From Nocardiopsis sp. YSL2 (GTDB lineage: Bacteria; Actinomycetota; Actinomycetes; Streptosporangiales; Streptosporangiaceae), in NCBI RefSeq assembly GCF_030555055.1, contig NZ_JAMOAO010000001.1, positions 2,294,001-2,358,000 of the forward strand: a stretch of DNA of 64,000 nt. Direction: 5' to 3'. The notes below the pieces were generated by a model. The model was not told the origin of the DNA. It made no database searches and saw nothing but the letters and a program-made list of their open reading frames with translations. How positions within the stretch are numbered: the stretch's first letter is position 1; each line of letters starts with the position of its first letter. Below are positions 1 to 9,932 of this stretch, piece by piece. Both the position numbers and the translations under genes were made by a program.

Positions 1-672
1 CGCCGCCGGGTTGCCGATGCCGAACAGCAGCACGAACGGCAGCAGGTAGGCGAACGCGGGCATGATCTGCATGAAGTCCAGGACCGGGCGGATCCCCCGG
101 TAGAACACCTCGCTGCGGCCGGCCAGGATGCCCAGCGGGATGCCGAACACCAGCGCGATGAGCACCGACGTGATGATCAGCGCCAGCGTGGTCATCGACT
201 CGTTCCACAGCCCGGTCAGCGCGAACACCGCGAAGGTGACCAGGACCAGCAGGGCCACCCGCCATCCGGCGACGCGCCAGGCGCCCAGGACGCCGATGGC
301 CGTGACGCCGGCCCAGGTGAGCAGGTCCAGGACGCGGTTGATCAGGACGACCGCGGAGCCCAGGCCCACCGAGACGTAGTTGAAGCCGTACAGGAACAGC
401 GGGCTGTCGTTGCGGTTCGCCACGATCCAGGCGTAGACGCCGTCGAGCCAGGCCATGAAGCGGTCGCCGATGCCGGTCGGGAACGGGCCCGCCCAGGCGG
501 GGGAGCCCAGGGACCGGAACACGAGGTACCCGATCACGAGCACCGCGATCGCGGCCAGCGCCTGCAGCCACCGGTTGGTCAGGACCGTGACCAGCCCGCC
601 GGACGCACGGGGCCCCGCGGCGCCTCCGACCTCTCCGGACCCGCCGGTGGCGGGTCGGGTCAGCGCGGCCAT
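1..672 (-). CDS. Glycine betaine/proline ABC transporter permease (ProW-like), C-terminus outside the window
   Basis: The frame opens at an ATG one base after the stop of the ATPase gene and runs off the left edge, leaving about 224 residues. It shows a hydrophobic segment near residues 33-50, more membrane spans, and a permease stretch at the edge with an ELG-like loop typical of the OpuAB/ProW family (seen: LALIITSVLIALVFGIPLGI). Known for the family: it forms the membrane channel of a binding-protein-dependent importer for glycine betaine, proline betaine or choline. Tight coupling to the ATPase and to betaine-synthesis genes supports this. The substrate-binding protein is not visible and may lie beyond the window or be fused to the missing part. 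Confidence 0.85.
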   Translation of the reverse strand, partial: MAALTRPATGGSGEVGGAAGPRASGGLVTVLTNRWLQALAAIAVLVIGYLVFRSLGSPAWAGPFPTGIGDRFMAWLDGVYAWIVANRNDSPLFLYGFNYVSVGLGSAVVLINRVLDLLTWAGVTAIGVLGAWRVAGWRVALLVLVTFAVFALTGLWNESMTTLALIITSVLIALVFGIPLGILAGRSEVFYRGIRPVLDFMQIMPAFAYLLPFVLLFGIGNPAA

Positions 673-673
673 G

Positions 674-1939
674 TCACCCACCGTCCCCGGTCGGAGCCGG
701 ACCACCGTGGCCGGTGGGGTTCGCCGAACCGCTCGGCGCGGTCCCGCGCGCCCCGCCCCCCTGCGGGCCCGTCGACCCGCCGGGCCCGCCGGTGGAGAGC
801 TCGGCGGGGTCGGTGGACTCGTCCGACAGCTCCCCGACGGTCTCCTCGATGGCCACGGCCACCTCGTTCTCGGAGAGCTGGTCCTCGGCGATGGCGCGGA
901 GCACGTCGTCGCGGCCCACGTAGCCGAGGAGGGTGTCGCCCTCCACGACCCGCACGGGCGCGGTGCTCGCCGCGAGCATCGGCAGGACCTCCGCGAGCAC
1001 CGTGCCCGGCTCGGTGACCGGGCCGTCCGTGCGCTCCCCGGGGTAGGCGTCGCGCACCAGCCACCGCGCGGTCAGCACGGTCGTGCGCGCGACGTCGGAC
1101 GTGAAGTCGGCGACGTAGGCGTTGGCCGGCCGGCCCACCACCTCCTCCGGGGTGCCGACCTGGACGAGTTCGCCGTCGCGCATGATGGCGATGCGGTCGC
1201 CCAGCTTCAGGGCCTCCTGCAGGTCGTGGGTGATGAACACCGACGTCTTGTTCAGCTCGCGCTGGAGCCGGGAGACCTCGGCCTGCATGTCGCGGCGGAT
1301 CAGCGGGTCGAGCGCACTGAACGGCTCGTCGAACATCAGCACCTCGGGGTCGACGGCCAGCGCGCGGGCCAGGCCCACCCGCTGCTGCATGCCGCCGCTC
1401 AGCTCACCGGGCCGCGCGTTCTCGTAGCCGGACAGGCCGACCATCTCGATCATCTCGCCCGCGCGGGCGTAGCGCTCGGCGCGGCCCATGCCGCGCACCT
1501 CCAGGCCGTAGGCCACGTTGTCGACGATGCGGCGGTTCGGCAGCAGGCCGAAGTGCTGGAACACCATGGCCATCTTGTGGCGGCGCAGCTCGCGCAGGCG
1601 CTGCTGGGTGGCCTCGCCGATGTCCTCACCGTCGAGCAGCACCTGCCCGGCCGTGGGTTCGATGAGGCGGCTCAGGCAGCGGATCAGCGTCGACTTGCCG
1701 GAGCCGGACAGGCCCATGACGACGAAGATCTCACCGGGGTGGACGTCGAAGGACACGTCCCGCACGGCGACGGTGCAGCCGGTCTCCTCCTTGATCCGGT
1801 CCCGGTCGGCCGTCTCCAGCTCCGTGCCGATGACCTTGTCGGCGTTCTTGCCGAAGATCTTCCAGAGGTTGCGGACGGAGAAGGTGACGTCGGTGTCACC
1901 CCCGGGCGACCCCTGCTCCTGGACGGTCTGTGTGCTCAT
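674..1939 (-). CDS. Glycine betaine/proline ABC transporter ATPase (ProV/OpuAA-like)
   Basis: This 421-residue protein energises betaine uptake with the downstream permease. Walker A (GLSGSGKST) is at residues 76-84, the signature LSGGMQQR at 180-187 and Walker B (VLMFDEP) at 200-206. A CBS-like region follows at about 275-360, as in osmoregulated ProV/OpuA ATPases, where CBS modules sense ionic strength. The last 50 or so residues are a Gly/Ser/Thr/Pro-rich low-complexity tail not needed for the fold. Its ATG overlaps the stop of the upstream oxidoreductase by 4 bp, so translation is probably coupled. The assignment to the betaine/proline family is firm; the exact substrate is inferred from the neighbouring choline-oxidising enzymes. 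Confidence 0.93.
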   Translation of the reverse strand: MSTQTVQEQGSPGGDTDVTFSVRNLWKIFGKNADKVIGTELETADRDRIKEETGCTVAVRDVSFDVHPGEIFVVMGLSGSGKSTLIRCLSRLIEPTAGQVLLDGEDIGEATQQRLRELRRHKMAMVFQHFGLLPNRRIVDNVAYGLEVRGMGRAERYARAGEMIEMVGLSGYENARPGELSGGMQQRVGLARALAVDPEVLMFDEPFSALDPLIRRDMQAEVSRLQRELNKTSVFITHDLQEALKLGDRIAIMRDGELVQVGTPEEVVGRPANAYVADFTSDVARTTVLTARWLVRDAYPGERTDGPVTEPGTVLAEVLPMLAASTAPVRVVEGDTLLGYVGRDDVLRAIAEDQLSENEVAVAIEETVGELSDESTDPAELSTGGPGGSTGPQGGGARGTAPSGSANPTGHGGPAPTGDGG

Positions 1940-3504
1940 CGAGTGGCCTCCTGGAGGTGGTCCTCGCGGATCAGGTCGGCCGCGCGCTCACCGAGCGCGA
2001 GCACCATCACCATCGGGTTGGGCGTGGGCAGGGTCGGGAACACCGAGGCGTCGGCCACGCGCAGGCCCCGCAGCCCGCGGACGCGCAGACGGGGGTCCAC
2101 GACGGCGTCGCCGTCCTCGGCTCCGCCCATCCGGCAGGTACCCGCCGGGTGGTACACGGTGTGCGCGGCGCGGCGGCCGTACTCCGACAGTTCCTCGTCG
2201 GACCGCACCTGCGGTCCGGGCGCGACCTCGCGCTTGATCCACGAGCGGAACGGTTCGGTCTCGGCGACCCGTCGGGCGATCTTCAGACCGTCCACGATGG
2301 TCTGCTCGTCGTAGCCGTCGGGGTCGGTGAAGTAGCGGAAGTCCAGCGCGGGCTTGGCCTCGGGGTCGCTGCTGGTCAGGTAGAGCTTGCCGCGCGAGCG
2401 GGACCGGGGGATGTTCGGCGTCATGCAGACCGCGTAGCCGTCCTCCGGCGAGTCGTAGCCCAGCCGCTTCGTGTTGTCGTCGAAGGGGATCTGGTAGATG
2501 TGGAACATCAGGTCCGGGCGCGGGTCGCCGTCGTCGCGGCGGACGAACAGCGCCGCGTCGGAGTCCATCACGGTCTCCTGCGGCACCGGCCGGTCGGTCT
2601 CCCACATGATGATGGACTCGGGGTGGTCGAGGAGGTTCTCGCCGACGCCGGGCAGGTCGTGGCGGGCCTCGATGCCCAGCTCGCGCAGCTCCCCGGCGTT
2701 GCCCACACCGGAGAGCATGAGCAGTCGGGGGCTGTCGACCGCGCCCGCGGACAGCACGACTTCGCGCCGGGCGTTGACCGTGACGCGTCGGCCGTCCTTC
2801 GTCGTGGCGCTGACCCCCGTGGCGCGGTCGCCGTCGAACTCGATCCGGTCCACCCACGTCTCCAGCATGACCGTGAGGTTGCTCCGCACGTCCATGATCG
2901 GGTGGAGGTAGGCGACCGACGCCGAGGACCGGTATCCGGTGTAGGGGTCGTAGGCGATGGAGAGGAAGCCCGCGCCGCCGGAGAAGCCGCCGCCGTGCGA
3001 GGTCAGGGCGTTGAAGTCGGCGACGACCGGGACGTCGGCGGCCTCGGCGGCCGAGGCCACCCAGTCCTTGACCATCGCGTTGCGGTCCTTCTCCGCGACC
3101 GGAACGATGTTGCACTTGATCCGGTCGGCGTAGGACTGGACGGTGGCGTTGTCCCAGCCCTCGGCACCCGCGGCCACCCAGTCGTCCAGGTCCTCGGCGA
3201 AGGGCCGGAAGCTGATGAGGGTGTTGTGCGACGAGCATCCGCCGAGCACGCGGGCGCGCGAGTGCAGGATGTGCGAGTTGCCGCGCGGCTGCTCGACGGT
3301 GGTGTAGCCGTAGTCGAGGTCGCTGTCCAGAACGCTCAACCAGTCGCGCAGGCGGAGGACGTTCTCGTGGTCGCGGTCGTCCGGACCGCCCTCGATGAGG
3401 CACACGGTGGTGCCGGGGTCCTCCGTCAGCCGGTTGGCGATGACGGAGCCCGCTGTGCCACCACCCACGATGACGTAGTCGTAGGTGGCCTGGGTGTCGG
3501 ACAC
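1936..3504 (-). CDS. GMC oxidoreductase, choline oxidase-type
   Basis: This 522-residue FAD enzyme has the Rossmann start [10 protein letters not shown] at residues 11-20. The motif GGCSSHN at 88-94 places a histidine (His93) where choline oxidase of Arthrobacter binds FAD covalently; E. coli-type BetA has a serine/isoleucine-rich motif there. The C-terminal active site has His452 ([10 protein letters not shown]) and Asn496 (TPNP), 44 residues apart, the same spacing as His466/Asn510 of choline oxidase. Expected reaction: choline to betaine aldehyde and on to glycine betaine, using O2. It lies between betaine aldehyde dehydrogenase and the betaine importer. Other alcohols remain possible substrates for this family. 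Confidence 0.85.
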   Translation of the reverse strand: MSDTQATYDYVIVGGGTAGSVIANRLTEDPGTTVCLIEGGPDDRDHENVLRLRDWLSVLDSDLDYGYTTVEQPRGNSHILHSRARVLGGCSSHNTLISFRPFAEDLDDWVAAGAEGWDNATVQSYADRIKCNIVPVAEKDRNAMVKDWVASAAEAADVPVVADFNALTSHGGGFSGGAGFLSIAYDPYTGYRSSASVAYLHPIMDVRSNLTVMLETWVDRIEFDGDRATGVSATTKDGRRVTVNARREVVLSAGAVDSPRLLMLSGVGNAGELRELGIEARHDLPGVGENLLDHPESIIMWETDRPVPQETVMDSDAALFVRRDDGDPRPDLMFHIYQIPFDDNTKRLGYDSPEDGYAVCMTPNIPRSRSRGKLYLTSSDPEAKPALDFRYFTDPDGYDEQTIVDGLKIARRVAETEPFRSWIKREVAPGPQVRSDEELSEYGRRAAHTVYHPAGTCRMGGAEDGDAVVDPRLRVRGLRGLRVADASVFPTLPTPNPMVMVLALGERAADLIREDHLQEATR

Positions 3505-3598
3505 GGCCTGTTCCTCTCGTTGTTGCTGAGTCGGGGATAGCCCGGGGGGAAACCGACCTCTGCTGTGTTCTCGTGTGTTCGGGGAGTGAGCGGACGTG

Positions 3599-3627
3599 GC
3601 CGCTCCGGACCAGGCGTCCGGAGCGGC
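3599..3627 (-). terminator. Intercistronic hairpin after the betaine aldehyde dehydrogenase gene
   Basis: A perfect 12-bp stem (GCCGCTCCGGAC paired with its complement) with a 5-nt loop starts 12 bp past the aldehyde dehydrogenase stop and 95 bp before the oxidoreductase start. No T-run follows, so it may attenuate transcription or protect the mRNA end rather than stop transcription fully. Confidence 0.5.
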
Positions 3628-3639
3628 GCGACCGCGTGG

Positions 3640-5196
3640 CTAGCCGAACCAGCGCTGTGGTTCGGGAGCCAGGTTGCGGTAGATGTGCTTGGCCTCGCGG
3701 TACTCGTCCAGGCCGGCGAGCCCGAGCTCGCGGCCGATGCCGCTGCGGCCGTAGCCGCCCCACTCGGCGCCGGGGAAGTAGGGGCCGTAGTCGTTGACCC
3801 AGACCGTGCCGTGGCGCAGCGCGGCGGCGACGCGCTCGCCTCGCCCGGTGTCGTTGGTCCACACACCGCCGGAGAGCCCGTAGTCGGTGTCGTTGCCCAG
3901 CTCGATCGCCTGCGCCTCGGTCTCGAACCGCTCGACGGTCACGACCGGGCCGAAGACCTCGGTCTGGACGATGTCCATGGACCGGTCGCAGTCCACGAAC
4001 ACGGTGGGCCGGTAGAAGTAGCCGCGGGAGAGCTCGGGGTCGTCCGGGCGCTTGCCGCCGGCGATGATCCGGGCGCCCTCCTCGACGCCGCGGGCGACGG
4101 CGGCCTCCACCTTGGCGCGGTGCTCGGCCGAGACCAGCGGTCCGCAGCGCACGCCCTCGTCCTGTCCGCGGCCGATCCGGATGGCCTCGGCCCGGCGGGC
4201 GAGCTCGGTGGTGAAGGCGTCGTGGATGTCGTTGTGCACGATCAGCCTGGCGCCCGCCGAGCAGACCTGGCCGGAGTGGAAGAACGCGGCGCTGAGCGCA
4301 TAGTCCACGGCGGTGTCCAGGTCCACGTCCGGGAAGATGATGTTCGGGTTCTTGCCGCCGAGCTCCAGCGCGACGGTCTTGACGGTCTCCGCGGCCGAGG
4401 CCATGATGCGGCGGCCGGTGACCAGGCCGCCGGTGAAGGAGACGAGGTCGACGTCGCGGTGCTCCGACAGGGGGGCGCCGGCGTCGGGGCCGCTGCCCAG
4501 GACCAGGTTGACCACTCCGGCGGGGACCCCGGCCTCGGTGGCCAGCTCGACCAGCTTGCAGGTGGTGACCGGGGTGATCTCGCTGGGCTTGATCACCATG
4601 GTGTTGCCGGCCGCGATGGCCGGGGCCATCTTCCAGGCGAGCTGGAGCAGCGGGTAGTTCCAGGGGGTGATCATGCCGCAGACGCCGACGGGCTCGTACA
4701 CGACCTTGCTGTGCACGCCCTCGGGCGCGGACACGACGCGGCCGGCGTCCTTGTCGGCGAGTCCGGCGTAGTAGCGGAAGACGTTGGTGACGTCGTCGAC
4801 GTCGATCCCGCCCTCCTCGATGGTCTTGCCCGTGTCCAGCGACTCCATGACCGAGATCTCCTCGCGGTCGCGCTGGAGGAGGTCGGCGATGCGTTCGAGG
4901 ACGCGGCCGCGCTCGTCGGCGGTGGTCCGGCGCCACTCCCCGGTGTCGAAGGCGCGCCGCGCGGCGGCGATGGCGGCCTCGGTGTCGGGGCGTCCCCCTT
5001 CGCTCACGATGGTGAGGACGGAGGCGTCGGCGGGGTTCAGGACCTCCCTGACACGGCCGTTGCGGGCGGCTCGCCACTGGCCGTCGATGTAGAGGCTCGT
5101 GGCCTCGGACGCGCCCGGCTCGGACAGGTAGGGCGCGGTAGGTAGGGATACGTCGGGCTGGTTCACGGGTCCGGTTTGCCCAAGATCGGTGGTCAC
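3640..5196 (-). CDS. Betaine aldehyde dehydrogenase (ALDH superfamily)
   Basis: This is a cytosolic NAD(P)-dependent aldehyde dehydrogenase of 518 residues. It would oxidise betaine aldehyde to glycine betaine beside the choline-oxidase-type enzyme. The general-base glutamate lies in ELGGKN (about Glu278) and the catalytic cysteine in GQVCSAG (about Cys312). ITPWNYP and the FTGG nucleotide loop are also present. I chose the GTG at 5196 because AGACGAGG sits 6 nt upstream; a GTG at 5166 is possible. A longer in-frame ATG would add an unlikely N-terminus rich in Cys and Trp. The length matches the family (490-510). It is the first gene of the operon and faces the divergent aldolase gene. Confidence 0.88.
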   Translation of the reverse strand: MTTDLGQTGPVNQPDVSLPTAPYLSEPGASEATSLYIDGQWRAARNGRVREVLNPADASVLTIVSEGGRPDTEAAIAAARRAFDTGEWRRTTADERGRVLERIADLLQRDREEISVMESLDTGKTIEEGGIDVDDVTNVFRYYAGLADKDAGRVVSAPEGVHSKVVYEPVGVCGMITPWNYPLLQLAWKMAPAIAAGNTMVIKPSEITPVTTCKLVELATEAGVPAGVVNLVLGSGPDAGAPLSEHRDVDLVSFTGGLVTGRRIMASAAETVKTVALELGGKNPNIIFPDVDLDTAVDYALSAAFFHSGQVCSAGARLIVHNDIHDAFTTELARRAEAIRIGRGQDEGVRCGPLVSAEHRAKVEAAVARGVEEGARIIAGGKRPDDPELSRGYFYRPTVFVDCDRSMDIVQTEVFGPVVTVERFETEAQAIELGNDTDYGLSGGVWTNDTGRGERVAAALRHGTVWVNDYGPYFPGAEWGGYGRSGIGRELGLAGLDEYREAKHIYRNLAPEPQRWFG

Positions 5197-5503
5197 AAAC
5201 TGCCTCGTCTCATACGACACTTTCGCCCCAAGACTCCCACAAGCCCCTCTGAGCAGTAAAAACCACACTCCGAGGGCGCATGAACCCGTGGTGTGAGTCA
5301 CGTGTGCACAGCATCACCACATCTACGCGCCTGTCCGGGAGCCCTCACGACCCAAACGCGGGTCTGGGGAATACCAGCCCAAGAGTTTGACGTACATTTA
5401 GGTGTACCTAAGTGGATTCGCCCGGATCACCGGATCACGGGCGGCCATGGACCCGCCCGCCCCAGGACCGCGCCACCCCACCGGCGCACCCTCGAGGAAG
5501 CGC
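5197..5503. promoter_or_regulatory. Divergent intergenic region with promoter and inverted repeat at 5387-5414
   Basis: About 300 bp without a gene separates the betaine operon (minus) from the aldolase gene (plus). A plus-strand promoter candidate has TTGACG at 5387-5392, a 16-nt spacer and TAAGTG at 5409-5414. The spacer holds the inverted repeat TTAGGT-GT-ACCTAA (5398-5411), positioned to act as an operator. I could not pick a promoter for the minus operon with confidence. Confidence 0.45.
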
Positions 5504-6166
5504 ATGCTGCTTGAACAGGAACGACGGGACGTCTGCCTGACGGCCCGTGCCCTCGCCGCCGGCACCGGGACCGCGCCCGGAGAGTCGGGCACCGTCAGCG
5601 TCCGCAGCGGCGACCTGGTGGTGGTCACCCCCCACGGCGTCCCGCTCGACCAGCTCCAGGCCGCGGACTGCCCGGTGATGTCCCTGGACGACCGTGTGCT
5701 GGAGGGGCGCCGCGACCCGGCCGCCGAGGCCACGCTGCACCTGGCCGTGCACCGCCGGGCCGCCGACCACGGGGACGAGGTCACCGCGGTCGTCAATGCC
5801 TTCACCACCGACACCGTCGCGGTGTCGTCGGTCCTGGCCGAGCTGCCCCCGATCCACCACCGGGCCGCCGCCCTGGGCGGGGCGATCGCCGTCACCCCCT
5901 ACACGCTCTACGGCAGCGGCGAGATCGCCGACCACGCGGTCAAGGCGCTCAAGGGCCGCGACGCCGCCCTGCTCGCCGGCCACGGCGGACTCGCGCTGGG
6001 ACGCGGGCTGGAGCACGCGCTGGAGAACCTGCGGCTGCTGGACTGGCTGAGCGGCGCGTACCTGCGCGCGCGCCAGATCGGGGAGCCCCGGGCGCTGTCC
6101 GAGGACGAGTTGGCCCAGGTCCGCCACCGCGACACCTACGGATGGGCCGGCCCCGACATCTGGTGA
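5504..6166 (+). CDS. Class II aldolase/adducin-family protein, probably not a standard zinc aldolase
   Basis: The 220-residue product follows the fuculose-phosphate-aldolase/adducin plan: a VSVRSGD segment, VTPHGVP, a Glu in PAAEATLHL, and LLAGHGGLALG near the C-terminus. In the family a His-x-His zinc motif follows 'VV' (usually HTH); here the same place reads VVNAFT, so both histidines are missing. The usual GN loop is also replaced by GT. The ATG at 5504 has GAGGAAG upstream (5494-5500); longer frames lack a ribosome site. Substrate unknown; it may be non-catalytic or use different chemistry. A rearranged fragment of this gene lies at 7057-7160, and the convergent vapC ends 4 bp after its stop. 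Confidence 0.7.
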   Translation: MLLEQERRDVCLTARALAAGTGTAPGESGTVSVRSGDLVVVTPHGVPLDQLQAADCPVMSLDDRVLEGRRDPAAEATLHLAVHRRAADHGDEVTAVVNAFTTDTVAVSSVLAELPPIHHRAAALGGAIAVTPYTLYGSGEIADHAVKALKGRDAALLAGHGGLALGRGLEHALENLRLLDWLSGAYLRARQIGEPRALSEDELAQVRHRDTYGWAGPDIW

Positions 6167-6170
6167 CCGG

Positions 6171-6572
6171 CTAGTCGACCTCGGTGGCCAGGACCCCGGG
6201 CAGATCCCCGAACCGGGCCTTGGCGTCACGACTCACGACCGTGCGCCCGGTCTGCGCCGCGTGCGCGGCGATGATGAGGTCATGCTTTCCCCTGGGGATT
6301 CCGCCGCGCCTGGTATGGGCGATCAGTGCCGCGTGATGAGCTGCCGTCGCTTCCGTGTACTCCAGGACCTCCACGTTTTCCGTGATCGCGGCCAGTGCCC
6401 TGGAACGTTCGGCCGCCCGTGCAGCGGTGTCCGCCATCTCGACGCCGACTCGGTACTCCCCGATCGTGATCGCCGCGACCGACAGGTCGTCCTCGTCGAA
6501 GGCGGACCTGTCGATCGCCCCGCGTTCGTAGGAGATGAGGACGTTGGTGTCCAGGATCAGGCGTCGGCCCAC
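6171..6572 (-). CDS. vapC: PIN-domain ribonuclease toxin, VapC family
   Basis: The 133-residue protein has the full PIN acidic set: Asp8 in LILDTNVLI, Glu39 in ITIGEYRVG, Asp98 in KHDLIIAAHA and Asp116 in SRDAKARFGDL. VapC toxins are Mg-dependent endoribonucleases, often cutting tRNA or rRNA. The gene overlaps its antitoxin by 16 bp in the usual antitoxin-toxin order. It is convergent with the aldolase gene with only 4 bp between stops, and it sits in a segment flanked by repeats of the aldolase 3' end. Confidence 0.9.
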   Translation of the reverse strand: MGRRLILDTNVLISYERGAIDRSAFDEDDLSVAAITIGEYRVGVEMADTAARAAERSRALAAITENVEVLEYTEATAAHHAALIAHTRRGGIPRGKHDLIIAAHAAQTGRTVVSRDAKARFGDLPGVLATEVD

Positions 6573-6823
6573 GGGTCGGCCTCCTCGTTCGTGAGAAAGG
6601 CCAACGCTTCGTTGATGTCGCTCTCGAACCTGTCGTCAGGCGGCGTGATGCCTTCCAGCGCCGCACGCAGATCCGCGCCGGTGCGGCGACGAGCGGGGCC
6701 GATCTCGGCGACGGGCGACTTTCCCCTCGTGATGGTCACGCGCTCGCCGTTCTCGATCGCGTCCAGGAGATCCGAGAACTTCCTCGCAGCCTCGGTCGCG
6801 GTGATCGTTCGCATACACACCAT
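6557..6823 (-). CDS. vapB: Phd/YefM-type antitoxin partner of VapC
   Basis: The 88-residue protein starts with the Phd/YefM fold (TATEAARKFSDLLDAIENGE, then VTITRGKSPVAEI). Its C-terminal half is acidic and likely disordered, as expected for the toxin-binding tail. It should neutralise VapC and repress the operon. Two starts are possible, ATG 6823 and ATG 6814. Neither has a clear ribosome site, so a leaderless message is plausible. A 6-bp inverted repeat just upstream is the likely operator. Confidence 0.88.
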   Translation of the reverse strand: MVCMRTITATEAARKFSDLLDAIENGERVTITRGKSPVAEIGPARRRTGADLRAALEGITPPDDRFESDINEALAFLTNEEADPWADA

Positions 6824-6826
6824 GAT

Positions 6827-6841
6827 ATCTGACTATCAGAT
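6827..6841. promoter_or_regulatory. Candidate VapB operator
   Basis: The inverted repeat ATCTGA-CTA-TCAGAT lies 3 bp before the upstream antitoxin start and overlaps the place where the promoter must be. This fits autoregulation by a VapBC complex. The site is AT-rich compared with its surroundings. Confidence 0.5.
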
Positions 6842-6900
6842 TTCCGCCAGGGTCGCCTGGGAAACGCGGAACTCGTGCCCTGGTCGTGCAGCCGGGTGGG

Positions 6901-7060
6901 CTACTGGCCGATGCGGGGGAAGGGCTCGGTGGAGAAGATGACCTCCACCGGCACCTCGAAGTAGCGGGCGATCCGCATCGCCAGGTGCAGGCTGGGGCTG
7001 TACTCGCCCCGCTCCAGGTAGCCGACGGTCTGGTAGTGGACGCCCAGGGCCTCGGCCAGC
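6901..7060 (-). pseudogene. Duplicated 3' fragment of the XRE regulator gene
   Basis: These 160 bp match 7813-7972, the 3' part of the XRE regulator gene, with a single mismatch (position 6939). The fragment keeps the regulator's stop codon at 6901 but lacks its start and DNA-binding helices. Near-identity means the copy is recent or maintained by gene conversion. It is fused at its other end to a fragment of the aldolase gene, so it is a rearrangement scar and not a gene. Confidence 0.93.
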
Positions 7061-7160
7061 TCCAGGCCGCGGACTGCCCGGTGATGTCCCTGGACGACCG
7101 CGTCCTGGAGGGGCGCCGCGACCCGGCCGCCGATGGGCGGGTCCGGACATCTGGTGACCG
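7057..7160 (+). pseudogene. Rearranged fragment of the class II aldolase gene
   Basis: Bases 7057-7133 match aldolase positions 5651-5727 with two mismatches. Bases 7132-7160 then match 6141-6169, the aldolase 3' end including its TGA, with three mismatches. The central 413 bp of the gene are missing. The join to the XRE fragment lies in the shared sequence CTCG(A/G)CCAGC, a microhomology. The piece has no start and cannot encode an aldolase. It creates a 29-bp direct repeat of the aldolase 3' end on either side of vapBC. Confidence 0.92.
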
Positions 7161-7164
7161 CCGA

Positions 7165-7752
7165 TCAGGCGGCGGGGACGTCGTCCTCGTCGTCGGGGAC
7201 GTCGTCGGGGCGGGTCCACGCCAGGTAGGCGCACGGTGTGGAGCTGTGCACCATGAGGATCAGCCACACCAGCGGCATGATCAGCTCGTTCGGGAGGCTG
7301 AGCACCTCCGGCGGGAGGATACTGGCGGCCGCCAACAGCAGGAACACCGCCATCAGCAGCGCCCCGGTGGTGTGGAAGCCGATCCGCGTCGCGTGGTCGC
7401 GCTCGATGCGCTGGCGCTCGTCCAGGGACTGGTAGCGCACCCCGGTGCGCGTGGCGCGGTTGAGCTGTGTGACCAGGTAGAAGTAGCCGCCGATCGCGGC
7501 GAGGAACGCCAGGACCAGCAGGAACGAGCCGTCCCCGACCCCGGGGAAGGCGAGCACGCCGAGCAGCGCCGCGCCGGCGAGGACGAAGACCCCCATGAGC
7601 GCGGTGGCGACGCGGCGGCGGGACCGGGCGGCCCAGCGCGCACGAAGGCGCGGGTTCTCGGCGTTGAGCCGGTTGACGTGGTCGAATTCGTCCCGGAGCC
7701 GGGTCGGCCGGAACTCGTCGATGACGGAGGCGATGAGGTCACGGATGGTCAT
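7165..7752 (-). CDS. Hypothetical four-helix membrane protein
   Basis: I do not recognise a named family. The 195-residue product has a charged, Arg-rich N-terminus (about 1-45) and four hydrophobic spans near 50-68, 74-96, 123-145 and 155-175. It ends in an acidic tail (DDVPDDEDDVPAA). The ATG at 7752 is preceded by AAGGCGG; a GTG 15 bp further up is an alternative. It is the last gene of a minus-strand run of ABC ATPase, permease and XRE regulator. Small membrane proteins often accompany XRE regulators of this size, so a sensing or co-regulatory role is possible, but this is inference. Confidence 0.65.
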   Translation of the reverse strand: MTIRDLIASVIDEFRPTRLRDEFDHVNRLNAENPRLRARWAARSRRRVATALMGVFVLAGAALLGVLAFPGVGDGSFLLVLAFLAAIGGYFYLVTQLNRATRTGVRYQSLDERQRIERDHATRIGFHTTGALLMAVFLLLAAASILPPEVLSLPNELIMPLVWLILMVHSSTPCAYLAWTRPDDVPDDEDDVPAA

Positions 7753-7812
7753 GGGTCCGCCTTTCACACGCGGAGTCGGTTGGGGCCGGTGCGGGCGTCG
7801 GGGGGACGCGCC

Positions 7813-8094
7813 CTACTGGCCGATGCGGGGGAAGGGCTCGGTGGAGAAGACGACCTCCACCGGCACCTCGAAGTAGCGGGCGATCCGCATCGCCAGGTGC
7901 AGGCTGGGGCTGTACTCGCCCCGCTCCAGGTAGCCGACGGTCTGGTAGTGGACGCCCAGGGCCTCGGCCAGCGCCCGGCGCGAGACCCCCCGTTCGGCAC
8001 GCAGCACCGCGATGCGGTTGTAGATCGCCTCGGATCCGCCCGCCGACGCCTTGCCCCGGCGGCCGGATCCGTTGCTCGTGTTCTCAGTAGGCAC
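7813..8094 (-). CDS. XRE-family helix-turn-helix regulator
   Basis: The 93-residue protein carries a Cro/C1-type DNA-binding domain at about residues 26-80. Seen motifs are RIAVLRAERGVSRRALAEAL and YLERGEYSPSLHLAMRIA, followed by VPVEVVFSTEPF. It belongs to the short XRE class found beside membrane proteins and transporters. Its start lies inside the 3' end of the permease gene (11-bp overlap), so it is co-transcribed with the ABC transporter and probably regulates it. A nearly exact copy of its 3' half lies at 6901-7060. Confidence 0.88.
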   Translation of the reverse strand: MPTENTSNGSGRRGKASAGGSEAIYNRIAVLRAERGVSRRALAEALGVHYQTVGYLERGEYSPSLHLAMRIARYFEVPVEVVFSTEPFPRIGQ

Positions 8095-8931
8095 GCTTCA
8101 TCGCCTTTTCCCTGGCCGCCTGGACGCGCGACCCCGACTCCCGACGGGCCATCCGCCGCAGCACCCACGGCGCCACGACGAACCCGACCACCGCCCACAG
8201 TGCCAGAACCACGGCCACCTGGGGCAGTTGCCAGGATCCGGCCATCTCCAGGGCGGCGTAGTCGTCGGGCAGCGACCCCGCGCGGACGCCGAGCCCCAGC
8301 CAGTAGATGGGCAGGAAGAGGGCGGCCGTCCCCACCCAGTCGGGCAGGAAGTCCAGCGGGAACATGACGCCGGAACCCATCAGCAGGAAGACGATCGGGA
8401 CCATCAGGAGTCCCACGAACCTCGGGTTGGAGATGAAGGACCCGGCGATCGCCCCGAACGGGGCCAGGGCCAGCGTGCCCAGCACGCAGACCCAGACGAG
8501 GGTGGCCGCGTCGTCCCAGGACCGCGGGCCGAAGCCCTCCACCAGGAACAGGCCGGGCAGGACCATGAGGGCCAGCGAGGTCAGCACGATCCCCACGATG
8601 TGGACCACCTTGGCGACGGTGTAGCCGAGCATCCCGTGCGGCAGGGTCTTGGCCCGCAGGAGCGTGGCGTTCTCGCGCTCGGCGGCCAGGACCTGCGCCA
8701 CGGTGAGCATGCCCGCCATCACGAGCGTGAAGACCACACCGCCCGCGTAGGTCACGGCGCCGTAGGTGGTGTCGGCCCCCTCCACCCGCCCACTGGACAT
8801 GAACGCCCCGAGGACGACGAACAGCACCGGCATGTAGAAGTAGCCGAACAGCTCCATCGGACTGGCGAACGAGCCCCGGAACTCCAGCAGGCCACGGGAC
8901 AGGCCGGCGCGGACCGCGTTGACGGTGGCGT

Positions 8932-8935
<4 letters not shown>
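8084..8935 (-). CDS. ABC-2 type transporter permease
   Basis: The 283-residue protein has about six membrane spans in the ABC-2 pattern, including a long central run near residues 50-190 and a last span near 235-258, then a basic tail. It starts at an ATG overlapping the ATPase stop by 4 bp. With the ATPase it should form an exporter. Such pairs often export drugs, lipids or peptides, but nothing here fixes the substrate. Confidence 0.87.
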
Positions 8936-9906
<971 letters not shown>

Positions 9907-9932
9907 CACACCACTCCCTCCATTCATCTTCT

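Noticed and set aside
455..3540. Long plus-strand open frames opposite the betaine operon
   Set aside because: They mirror the codon pattern of the minus-strand ATPase and oxidoreductase, have no family features, and lack ribosome sites.
5398..5411. DtxR/IdeR iron box
   Set aside because: TTAGGT-GT-ACCTAA has the right half-sites but only 2 bp between them; the classical 19-bp box has a longer centre. It is kept only as an unnamed inverted repeat.
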